Source of the DNA: Mariniblastus sp.
GTDB lineage: Bacteria > Planctomycetota > Planctomycetia > Pirellulales > Pirellulaceae
Direction of reading: 5' to 3'
Assembly (NCBI GenBank): GCA_028823415.1
Contig: JAPKBL010000015.1
Location: forward strand, 1 to 64,000
Length of the DNA stretch: 64,000 bases
The stretch's first letter is position 1; every line of letters starts with the position of its first letter. Under the pieces are notes generated by a model. The model searched no databases, had not been told where the DNA came from, and saw nothing but the letters and a program-made list of their open reading frames with translations. Below are positions 44,273-52,800 of this stretch, one piece after another. Made by a program: the position numbers and the translations under genes.

Positions 44273-45199
44273 CTATTCTTGAGTCTCCACTCTTTTTTTT
44301 GCAATTTCGATATACTCCGGTACACAATCAATAGCAATGTATTTCCGACCGCTTCGCTTCGCTACCATCGCTGTCGTTCCTGCACCGGAAAATGGATCCA
44401 ACACGACACCTCCGGTCGGGCAGCTTGCATTCAAGCAAGTCTCAACCAGTGATTCAGGGTACACCGCAAAGTGCGCGTCTCGAAATTTTGAAAGCGAGAT
44501 CGACCAAACCGTTCGCTTATTTCTACCCTTAGGATGAAATGCCTGATCCCAGCGACCGTCATGTAGATTTGAATCCCCGGAATTTTTCCCCTTTTCCGGT
44601 GTACCACCGCGTTTACCAAAATGACGCCTCCCCCCCTTCATTTTTGAGGATTCGGAAAAAGTAACGTGCGGCTCGCGTACCGCGTCGGCATCATAAAAAT
44701 AATCTTTCTTCGAATGACTAAAAAAGAAAATGTACTCGTGGTCAACCGTCGGTCTCGTCTTCACGCTCGACGGCATCGCGTTGGGCTTGTGCCAAATACA
44801 ATCACTTCTAAGAACCCACCCCACCTCTTTCAGAGCAAGACAAACCCGCCAGGGCATCCCCAGAAGTTCACCTTTGAGGTACTTATCGCCAATCACCATC
44901 CACAAAGAACCGCTCGGCTTAACCACTCGTCTTAATTCCGAAAACAACTCGGCCATCCGTTCAACATAGGCCGCAGGTGAAATTTCTTGCCCGATTTGTT
45001 GAAGCGATCCGTAGTCCCTTTGCTGATAGTAGGGGGGACTGGTGACGACTGTATCGACGATGGATTCAGGAAGCTGTCGCACAACGTCAACAGCGTTGCC
45101 ACAAAGAAATTCGTCGATAACGTTGATTCCGACAGAAGACTTCACGGTGAACTCCATTCTCAAATTAGCAACGCTGGGAGCCTCTTGCCCCAAGTTCAT
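44273..45199 (-). CDS. Site-specific DNA methyltransferase, probable N4-cytosine type, no restriction partner seen
   Basis: A 308-residue beta-order methyltransferase. The catalytic motif IV is VTSPPYYQQRDYG, and SPPY is typical of N4-cytosine enzymes. The SAM-binding motif I comes after it, in VVLDPFSGAGTTAMVAKRSGRKYI. The target-recognition region lies between (about 160-240) and is rich in Arg, Lys and Gly. ATG 45199 and ATG 45157 are both possible. Flanking genes are a transporter and argS, and no endonuclease gene is visible, so it may be a solitary, possibly regulatory, methylase. Confidence 0.9.
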   Translation of the reverse strand: MNLGQEAPSVANLRMEFTVKSSVGINVIDEFLCGNAVDVVRQLPESIVDTVVTSPPYYQQRDYGSLQQIGQEISPAAYVERMAELFSELRRVVKPSGSLWMVIGDKYLKGELLGMPWRVCLALKEVGWVLRSDCIWHKPNAMPSSVKTRPTVDHEYIFFFSHSKKDYFYDADAVREPHVTFSESSKMKGGRRHFGKRGGTPEKGKNSGDSNLHDGRWDQAFHPKGRNKRTVWSISLSKFRDAHFAVYPESLVETCLNASCPTGGVVLDPFSGAGTTAMVAKRSGRKYIAIDCVPEYIEIAKKRVETQE

Positions 45200-45347
45200 T
45201 GCTTAACCCATGTATGTGGCTGAACCAAGGATTACTATCGTAAACTGTTTGACCAGCTTTCCAAGATACAGTGAGAGAAATCTATCCGACTAACCATGAC
45301 GCTACAACGAATTCACACGACAGGACAACCAGAATTCCACCACGCTC

Positions 45348-47303
45348 CTACATTTTGTCCAGAACCCCAATTCCGAGCAATTCCAGACCGCCTCGGATGG
45401 TGCGGGCTGTCAAATCGCAAAGTTGCAAACGACTTTTCTTTAAGTCCTCTGAATTCGCGTCCTTAACCGAGCATTGGTCAAAAAACTGTGCAAACAACTG
45501 GGACAACTCGAATAGATAATTGCATAACACATTGGGTTTGTACTCAACTAAAACTTCATCGAGCGCTTCGCCAAAGCGAATCAGCTTCAGGCCTAACTGC
45601 CGTTCGACGTCGTTTTCAAAAATGAAATCGCCAGGATTCTGGCGAATGGACTCGACATCCGCTTCGGTACGACGAAGAATCCCCTGCACTCTGGCATAGC
45701 TGTACTGGAGGTAGGTTGCGGTGTTGCCGCGCAGAGCGAGCATTTTTTCGTAGTTAAATTCGTAATCGGACGCACGATTGTGAGATAGATCCGCATACTT
45801 TAAACCGCCGATTCCAATGACATTCGCAATTTCTCGATGACGATCTTCGGTCAGATCCGAATTTTGATTGGTCGCAATTTCTAAAGCTCGGCTTTCCGCC
45901 TCGTCCAACAACCCGGAAAGCCCGACAGTGTCACCTGATCGTGTTTTATAGGGTTTGCCATCGGGTCCCATCACTGTCCCAAAGGCGACATGAGCCAATT
46001 CGACCTCATCGAACCCCCAGAGCCTCGCGACATCAAAAAGTTTTTCGAAATGCTCTGACTGCCGATGATCAACAACATACAGACATGCGTCGGCGTTCCA
46101 TTTTTCCATTCGGTATTTAATGGTTGCAAGGTCTGTCGTGGAATACAGAAAAGCACCGTCTCGTTTTTGAATGATCATCGGTGCGTTATGGTTATCGAGA
46201 AAAACGCAGACCGCGCCCTCGCTCTCTTTAGTAAACCCTTTTTCAGTCAAATCACTGACGACATTAGCGAGCTCGTTGTGATAAAAACTCTCGCCTAACT
46301 CATAGTCAAATTTGATATCCAACCGATCGTAAATTTTCTGCATATCCTCCCGGCACAGCGGCAGAAACTCCTCCCAAAGGCCTTGGTTTGTCGCATCCCC
46401 TTCATGGAGCGCCGCCGTTTCAAGCTGAGCATTTTGATTTACATTCGGATGCTCCGACGCATCTTTTGCTAACACGGCGTCGTTGGTCACTTCAGCAATC
46501 TGGGCCTTTAACTCTGAGAGCGACTCAGCCTGATCCGCAATTTTCGATTTCAGCTGTCTCAACTGTTTTTTTAATTGCTTATCCGCTTTCTTATCACCCT
46601 GCGACTCGGTCGACTCAAGAACAGCTTGCTTGCTCTTCAATTCATCCTGCATCGTTTCCAATTCCGGTAATCGCTTAACGGCCGCATGATAATCCATTAA
46701 CTTGCGGACATATTTGTACAACCGTCCCAGCTCAGCAACCGGCGCAGCTTGATAGGCCGACTCATTGAGAAAATGCTTATATCCGTAAATGATCATCCCG
46801 AACTGGGTTCCCCAATCCCCGAGGTGATTATCTGAAATCGCTGTATGGCCAACGAACCGTAAAACTTTTGAGATCGAATCGCCAATGAAAGTTGATCTGA
46901 CGTGGCCCACATGCATTGGCTTGGCAACATTCGGCGATGAGTAGTCAATCACAAACGTTTTTGGCTCACTGACTTTGGTGACGCCTAAACGATCGTCTTT
47001 TAACGCTGTGGTTAAACTACATTTTAACCAATCATTATCGATGGTTAGGTTAATAAAACCCGGCCCTGCAATCTCAATCTTTTGACATAAATCGGTTACC
47101 TGGACACCCTCGCAAAGCTCGGTCGCAATCTCGCGGGGGGGCTTGCCGAATTGTTTTCCAAGCGGCATTGCGCAATTCGCTTGGTAATCCCCAAATTTTG
47201 AATCGCCAGCCGGACGAATCATAGAAAGTAAATTAACCGGATCATCGACCATCCCAGAGAGAACTGTGGAAAATCGAGCGCGTATTTCAGATAATGGATT
47301 CAT
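45348..47303 (-). CDS. argS: Arginyl-tRNA synthetase
   Basis: A class I synthetase of 651 residues, longer than the usual 550-600. The N-terminal Add1 domain precedes SPNVAKPMHVGHVRSTFIGD, with HVGH at 131-134 as the HIGH motif. YKTRSGDTVGL replaces KMSK, as is normal for this enzyme. The C-terminal DALR anticodon domain is present (NTATYLQYSYARVQGILRR and on). An extra coiled-coil segment of about 90 residues (about 201-295), rich in Glu, Lys and Gln, interrupts the catalytic domain after the first half. No ribosome binding site is obvious before ATG 47303. Confidence 0.96.
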   Translation of the reverse strand: MNPLSEIRARFSTVLSGMVDDPVNLLSMIRPAGDSKFGDYQANCAMPLGKQFGKPPREIATELCEGVQVTDLCQKIEIAGPGFINLTIDNDWLKCSLTTALKDDRLGVTKVSEPKTFVIDYSSPNVAKPMHVGHVRSTFIGDSISKVLRFVGHTAISDNHLGDWGTQFGMIIYGYKHFLNESAYQAAPVAELGRLYKYVRKLMDYHAAVKRLPELETMQDELKSKQAVLESTESQGDKKADKQLKKQLRQLKSKIADQAESLSELKAQIAEVTNDAVLAKDASEHPNVNQNAQLETAALHEGDATNQGLWEEFLPLCREDMQKIYDRLDIKFDYELGESFYHNELANVVSDLTEKGFTKESEGAVCVFLDNHNAPMIIQKRDGAFLYSTTDLATIKYRMEKWNADACLYVVDHRQSEHFEKLFDVARLWGFDEVELAHVAFGTVMGPDGKPYKTRSGDTVGLSGLLDEAESRALEIATNQNSDLTEDRHREIANVIGIGGLKYADLSHNRASDYEFNYEKMLALRGNTATYLQYSYARVQGILRRTEADVESIRQNPGDFIFENDVERQLGLKLIRFGEALDEVLVEYKPNVLCNYLFELSQLFAQFFDQCSVKDANSEDLKKSRLQLCDLTARTIRGGLELLGIGVLDKM

Positions 47304-47567
47304 GACTTTTTAGGCAATGGAGGACTGGGGAGGCCTGGAACGAACCCCGCAATCCGATAAATCTCACAGAAAAACGCATTCTCTGCAATCGGACTATCGT
47401 GCAAGTTCAGCAAGTTCATGTGAAAAGAGACACACCATCTCCTCAGCAATGCCTCTCTCCGTTTGCCGAACTCAATCTCAAGAAGGTATGCTTATAGGGT
47501 CGGTCGCGTCGATCATCAATCCGTTACGTTCTAGTCCCCCGTCCAAATCATAGATTTTAAAAAACCG

Positions 47568-49445
47568 ATGAAATACCCATCCATTGTGTTTCTATCCGTG
47601 GCAGTTGCTTTCTTCGCTATTTCCGGGATTCAGGATTCCCAAGCAGAATCGCGAACTGAGAAACCCTCGCTACGCAAATCGCACCCGGTCTCTGTTGTCG
47701 AAGCCGATATCTACGTCAATCGTGCACAGACAACAATGAGGCTGAAGTGTTTCGCGGAAGATCTTGAATTACTTCAAGGTGTCGAGGCCCTCGAAGATGG
47801 ATTTTACGACAGCGAGGAACTACTCGATGCCACCAAGGATCACGCCGAATACCTCGCCCAACGGATCACCATTCGCGATGCCGACGGAAATCTTTTTAAG
47901 CCAAAAGTAACGGAAATCATTGACATCGAAATCCCGGACGAGGGAATTAAAGCTGGCATGCTAATGAACTATCCAATGGGATTTGAAATTGAATTCAAAT
48001 ACGATCGACCTCCAGAATTCATTACCGTTCAACAAAACATGGTAGCCGAGGGTGCTCTGCTGCCGTCCGAGCTGAAGATACTTCTGAAGCAAGCCGGCTC
48101 AGACACACCCTACATGCACATGATGAAACCGGGGGCCCCAGAGACTTTCCGTTTCGATTGGGATAAGCCGATCCTTTCCACAGACGCCTCCGAAAAAGAG
48201 TGGGAAGTTTGGTTTGAAGAGCAACGCGAAAAGAACCTCGGGATTACCAGCTACAGCAGTGTCTATTCATTCATTTACATAACGGCGTATGAAGTTCGTC
48301 ACGAAGTTCTGATTCCATTAGCGACGCTCGCTACGTTAATGGACATCGAACGAAGGGACGAGAGCTTTCTCGATGTAGATGAGCAAGAGGCCGCCGCGAG
48401 AAAAATCGAACAATTCTTCTCAATCGGCAATCCCGTTCTTATCGACTCAGTCGAGGTTCAGCCCGTTTTTGACCGCGTCGATTTTTATGGTTTGGACCTT
48501 CGCGATTTCGCGGTTCAAGCTGAAAAACGAAGAATCAGTATGGCTAACGGGCGGGTCGGAGTCATCATGTCCTACAGCACCAAAGGCGCGCCAACCGAAG
48601 TCGAAGTAACGTGGGACAAATTTAACAACGCGATCAAGTCAGTTGACACCGTTGTGTTTGCATATGACAAAATCGAAAAAACTCAGTTCTCCATGTTCCT
48701 CGAAAACAACACGTTCCAATGGATTGCTCCCGCACGCAAACCTTTGCCCGCTATTGTCGATGTTTCATCCACAGTGGATCTTGATTCACTAAAACCGTCA
48801 ATGATTCAACTTCCGCTGGTCACAACAGTTTTCATTGCGCTCGCGGTGATCCTTCTGGTCGCCAGCATGATGTTCCGACTGGATTTAAGAAAAACCTCCA
48901 TTGCGGGAGCGGTACTCGTGATCGCCGGCCTTGCTTCATTTCAGTTCCTGCCCGTGGAATTCCCTAACCCGCTTGCCGAGAAACCGAAATTTGAACTATC
49001 GAACGAAGATGCAACCCAAGTTTTCGCGCAACTGCACAAAAACATGTTCCGCGCTTTCGATTACCAAAACGAAAGCGATGTGTACGATGCTCTGGCCAAG
49101 AGTGTCGATGGCGAACTCCTCCGCCAACTTTATCTGGACATTAACCAGAGCCTCAAAGTAAAAGAGCAAGGGGGGGCCATCGCCCGGGTGAACGAGGTCA
49201 ATTTACTCGACGGTCAAAAATCAAGAAGCTCAATCAGCACCGACGACGAAATGCCGGAATTTGATTACGCCTGTAAATGGAATCTGATTGGCACCATTGA
49301 GCATTGGGGGCATATCCATGAACGAGAAAACAAATACGATGCCAACTTCAAAATCCAGCTCAAAGATGATGCTTGGAAAATCACCGAAATGCAGGTTAAT
49401 AACGAAGAGCAAGGAGTCGTAAAAACCAGCTTACGCAAGTTTTAG
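47568..49445 (+). CDS. Secreted/membrane protein of unknown function
   Basis: A 625-residue protein with a signal peptide (YPSIVFLSVAVAFFAISG, cleavage near SQAES). A large beta-rich extracytoplasmic part of about 380 residues follows. Two hydrophobic helices near residues 420-460 (LVTTVFIALAVILLVASMMF and IAGAVLVIAGLASFQF) come next, then an approximately 160-residue C-terminal domain beginning at ELSNEDATQVFAQLHKNMFRAFDY. The final part (YACKWNLIGTIEHWGH) reads like a small NTF2-like fold, but that is only an impression. It is divergent from argS. No family is recognised. Confidence 0.78.
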   Translation: MKYPSIVFLSVAVAFFAISGIQDSQAESRTEKPSLRKSHPVSVVEADIYVNRAQTTMRLKCFAEDLELLQGVEALEDGFYDSEELLDATKDHAEYLAQRITIRDADGNLFKPKVTEIIDIEIPDEGIKAGMLMNYPMGFEIEFKYDRPPEFITVQQNMVAEGALLPSELKILLKQAGSDTPYMHMMKPGAPETFRFDWDKPILSTDASEKEWEVWFEEQREKNLGITSYSSVYSFIYITAYEVRHEVLIPLATLATLMDIERRDESFLDVDEQEAAARKIEQFFSIGNPVLIDSVEVQPVFDRVDFYGLDLRDFAVQAEKRRISMANGRVGVIMSYSTKGAPTEVEVTWDKFNNAIKSVDTVVFAYDKIEKTQFSMFLENNTFQWIAPARKPLPAIVDVSSTVDLDSLKPSMIQLPLVTTVFIALAVILLVASMMFRLDLRKTSIAGAVLVIAGLASFQFLPVEFPNPLAEKPKFELSNEDATQVFAQLHKNMFRAFDYQNESDVYDALAKSVDGELLRQLYLDINQSLKVKEQGGAIARVNEVNLLDGQKSRSSISTDDEMPEFDYACKWNLIGTIEHWGHIHERENKYDANFKIQLKDDAWKITEMQVNNEEQGVVKTSLRKF

Positions 49446-49520
49446 CCGATCAAACGCGATGTCATTGCGAGAACCCCGCGTTGTTGCCACGCTCACTTTC
49501 CGCCACTTCAATGGACCAAT

Positions 49521-50903
49521 TTAAACTTCTTCGACCGAAACACGTGTCTCAATTTTCCCCTTGCTCAAGAGTGCGGGCCAGTAACTGATAATTTCAGTCG
49601 CCTTGGGTCGGCCACCGGCAAACCCGGTCACTCCGGGCGGGCCACTTGTTACCAAGGGGACAATTTCCATGCCCAGTCGATCTAGCTTGGCGCGGTCATC
49701 GCTCCTGGCACCAATGCGAAGGATAACTTCGGCTGGATTCTCGGGAGCTTCCACGATGCCCTGATGACAAACGTTGGTTCCCACAATCTCAACAAATTTT
49801 TCTTCGTCGGTGAACGTTACACCGTCCATCGCCACGCGTTCGAAAACAATATCGGCACAAAGCTTCGCCTTCTCAACAGCGTCGGGGCCTGCGACCGTTA
49901 GCTGACTGATAATCTTGTAGCCTTCGTGGAATGAGATTGAAACTTTGTAGGTATCAGTGGCGGGCCGACCGGTAATCCCACTGATCTCCACGCGATCCTC
50001 TCCGTCTTGGCGCAATTGAATTGAAGTAAAATCAGCAACGCAATCAGGCGTAATATAATTTGCTGGATCACTCATTTCGTAAACCAACTGTGAAGTGACC
50101 GTTTCAACGGAAACTCGCCCGCCGGTCCCCTTGTGTTTGGTCACTGCAAAACTACCATCTGATTTAGCTTCGATCACCGGATAACCGATGCGAGCCATGT
50201 CGGGAATCTCTTTCCAATGGACGAAATTTCCACCGGTGCATTGTGCCCCACATTCCACGATGTGCCCCGCAATCGTACCTGCAGCTAATCTGTCCATATC
50301 CTCCATCGTCCACCCAAACTCGTACATCATCGGAGCAAGAACGATGGAGGGGTCAGTTGCCCGTCCGGTAATGACGATATCCGCCCCTAGCTTGAGCGCT
50401 TCAACGATCGGCTCGGCACCAATGTAAACGTTGGCAGTTTTTACTTGATCAAGATAAGGCTTCAGCGGCTTACCGTTATCCATGTTTTGAAATTCTTCAC
50501 CGCCCTCGATCAGGGAAGCGAGATCACCGAGGATGTCATCGCCTTCGACGATTCCAATTTTCATGCCGGTCAAACCCTGTTCCCGAATCACCGCCGCAAT
50601 CGCTTCACGACAGGCCACTGGGTTTACCCCTCCCGCATTGGCAATGATTTTGATCCCCTTTTCATGACACAACGGCAAAACCCGCCGGCACATCTCGACG
50701 AAATCCGTTGCATAACCTTTTTTGGGGTCACGGCTCTTGAGCTTCTGCATGATGCTCATGGTGACCTCAGCCAGATAATCAAGCGTCAGGTAATCGAGAG
50801 GTCCCTCGTTCACCAGTCGAATCGGTCCAAGAATACTGTCGCCCCAGAACCCCTGCCCGTTTGCAATCAAAACTTTATCTTTTTGCATTTCTCGCTCTGC
50901 CAT
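49521..50903 (-). CDS. Acyclic terpene utilization AtuA family protein
   Basis: A 460-residue cytoplasmic protein of the AtuA/DUF1446 family. Recognisable stretches are VLIANGQGFWGDS, CHEKGIKIIANAGGVNP, ADIVITGRATDPSIVLAPM and GHIVECGAQCTGGNF, then the C-terminal part starting at SQLTVAGPDAVEKAKLCADI. In Pseudomonas AtuA belongs to citronellol/geraniol catabolism, but its exact step is not established. AGAGGA nine bases before ATG 50903 supports the start. It is divergent from an enoyl-CoA hydratase and SDR pair, which suggests a shared acyl-CoA degradation route. Confidence 0.9.
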   Translation of the reverse strand: MAEREMQKDKVLIANGQGFWGDSILGPIRLVNEGPLDYLTLDYLAEVTMSIMQKLKSRDPKKGYATDFVEMCRRVLPLCHEKGIKIIANAGGVNPVACREAIAAVIREQGLTGMKIGIVEGDDILGDLASLIEGGEEFQNMDNGKPLKPYLDQVKTANVYIGAEPIVEALKLGADIVITGRATDPSIVLAPMMYEFGWTMEDMDRLAAGTIAGHIVECGAQCTGGNFVHWKEIPDMARIGYPVIEAKSDGSFAVTKHKGTGGRVSVETVTSQLVYEMSDPANYITPDCVADFTSIQLRQDGEDRVEISGITGRPATDTYKVSISFHEGYKIISQLTVAGPDAVEKAKLCADIVFERVAMDGVTFTDEEKFVEIVGTNVCHQGIVEAPENPAEVILRIGARSDDRAKLDRLGMEIVPLVTSGPPGVTGFAGGRPKATEIISYWPALLSKGKIETRVSVEEV

Positions 50904-51047
50904 CGCTTGACGTCCTCTATCAATTGAGAAAACTTTTTCTCAAGTCTACCTGAACTGCGGAGTATCGACGAGACGCAGTTGCGTCACTATGTTAGTTCTC
51001 ATCAAAAGCTAAAAATAAATCTTCTCCGGCAACCCGAGAGCCACGAT

Positions 51048-51839
51048 ATGGAAACCTTTGTGAAGACATCCATCGATGATGGAATCGGACAGGTTATTTT
51101 AAACCGCCCGGAAAAACGAAATGCATTGACGCGTGATATGATCCAGCAGCTGGAATCCGGCATCGATGCCCTTTCCAAGGATCAGACGATTCGCGTTGTC
51201 GTGCTCAAGGCCGAAGGTTCTGTTTTTTGTGCGGGAATGGATCTTGGCGAAATGCAGCAACGCGCGAATTCAGAGGATGGGCAAGCGGAATGGCAAAAAG
51301 ACTCCGAGGTGTACGCGAATTGCCTTCAGGCAATTTTTGAACTCAAAGTGCCGACCATTGCCGTATTGCAGGGTCCCACCCTCGCTGGGGGAGTTGGCAT
51401 GGTACTCGCCTGCGACTTTATTCTCGCGGCAACGGAGTCCTTCTTCATGCTCCCCGAACCAGCGCGTGGAATTACCGCCGCGATCGTAACACCCTTCCTC
51501 AATTTCCGAGTGGCACCAGGGGTGGCAAATCATTTGTTGCTCAGCGGAGAACAAATGAGTGCCAACCGGGCCTCCCAAGTCGGCCTGGTTTACGATGTAG
51601 TTTCGTCGGCTGAATTGAATGCGCGAACCGACAAACTCATTAACGCCATCCTGACAGGCTCACCCTCGGCATTGGCGATCACCAAATCGCACTTGCAAGA
51701 TTGCCTTTCCTACGACCTGAGAAAACAACTCGCACAATCAATCAAGGTGTCCGCCGAAGCTCGAGAGACCGAAGACGCGCGCGAAGGCCTTGCCGCTTTT
51801 ATTGAAAAGCGTTCGCCAACTTGGAAACCTAAAAGTTAG
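51048..51839 (+). CDS. Enoyl-CoA hydratase/isomerase family protein
   Basis: A crotonase-fold enzyme of 263 residues from ATG 51048 (GAGAG eight bases upstream); the frame stays open to 50979. IGQVILNRPEKRNALTRDM is the N-terminal family signature, and GSVFCAGMDLGEM forms the first oxyanion-hole strand. The loop TLAGGVGMVLACDFILAATESFFMLPE in pieces holds the second oxyanion Gly and the catalytic-position Glu region. It probably hydrates or isomerises an enoyl-CoA. The SDR gene follows on the same strand, and the AtuA-like gene is divergent. Confidence 0.92.
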   Translation: METFVKTSIDDGIGQVILNRPEKRNALTRDMIQQLESGIDALSKDQTIRVVVLKAEGSVFCAGMDLGEMQQRANSEDGQAEWQKDSEVYANCLQAIFELKVPTIAVLQGPTLAGGVGMVLACDFILAATESFFMLPEPARGITAAIVTPFLNFRVAPGVANHLLLSGEQMSANRASQVGLVYDVVSSAELNARTDKLINAILTGSPSALAITKSHLQDCLSYDLRKQLAQSIKVSAEARETEDAREGLAAFIEKRSPTWKPKS

Positions 51840-51918
51840 CACTGCACTTCCTTTACAAATCCATCGACCAAAGCAACCAATGGCACTCGATCAACGAGAA
51901 AATTAACGGGATAACATA

Positions 51919-52671
51919 ATGCGAAATATCGATCTGACGGGAAAAACAGCAGTCGTAACCGGTGGAGGCCAAGGGATTGGGCTGGCCACCGCAACATCGC
52001 TTTTCGAAGCCGGCGCGAATGTCGTCCTCAATTACTTTCCCGATACCGAGGGCAACAATGCAAAAATTGCTGAAATGGCCAGTGCTTCCCTGGGCAATCG
52101 ATGCCTCGCATTACCTGCTGACGTGCGCGACCCAGAGCAACTGGTAAACATGTGCTCGGAGATAACTACACGCTTCGGGGGCATCGATATCCTAGTCAAC
52201 AACGCTGGAATATTACGGGACCGAAGTTTTAAAAAAATGACCCATTCTGAGTGGTCCGACGTCATCGACACAAACCTCACCGGCGTGTTTAACTGTTGCA
52301 AGGCCGCCATAGACAACCTCAACGAAGGGGGGGCCATCATCAATGTGGCTTCGCTTTCGGCAGTTACCGGTTTCTTTGGCCAAGCAAATTACGCTTCGGC
52401 CAAAGCCGGAGTCATGACCTTAACGAAGGTTTTGAGTAAAGAACTGGCAAGGCAGAACATTCGCGTCAACGCCGTCGCCCCGGGCGTCGTGGATACGGAA
52501 ATGGGAAAGTCAATTCCCGAAGAAAATCGTCAGGCGATGATCAAAATGGTACCTTTAGGAAGGTTTGCTGAACCACAGGAAATCGGTGATGTCGTGCTAT
52601 TCCTCGCGAGTGATTTGTCATCGTATGTCACAGGGCAAACAATTCATATCAACGGGGGATGGTGGGGGTGA
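51919..52671 (+). CDS. SDR family oxidoreductase (FabG-like)
   Basis: A 250-residue short-chain dehydrogenase. The NAD(P)-binding motif is AVVTGGGQGIGLA, NNAG follows, and the catalytic Ser-Tyr-Lys is in VASLSAVTGFFGQANYASAKAG. The C-terminal part (GVVDTEMGKSIPEE, FLASDLSSYVTGQTIHINGG) is typical of 3-oxoacyl-ACP or 3-hydroxyacyl-CoA reductases. Lying 79 bases after the enoyl-CoA hydratase gene, it probably acts as a 3-hydroxyacyl-CoA dehydrogenase in the same pathway rather than in fatty acid synthesis. Confidence 0.93.
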   Translation: MRNIDLTGKTAVVTGGGQGIGLATATSLFEAGANVVLNYFPDTEGNNAKIAEMASASLGNRCLALPADVRDPEQLVNMCSEITTRFGGIDILVNNAGILRDRSFKKMTHSEWSDVIDTNLTGVFNCCKAAIDNLNEGGAIINVASLSAVTGFFGQANYASAKAGVMTLTKVLSKELARQNIRVNAVAPGVVDTEMGKSIPEENRQAMIKMVPLGRFAEPQEIGDVVLFLASDLSSYVTGQTIHINGGWWG

Positions 52672-52800
52672 TCAATAGACAATTACAACGATCTTCTTTG
52701 TTTTTTGATCTCTGCCCTCCCAATGTTTTTAAAACTCGTTTTTAAAGATAGATTGTGGAAAGTTCCGTCAACTTCGGGTTAATTCAAGGCTTTAAACGTT

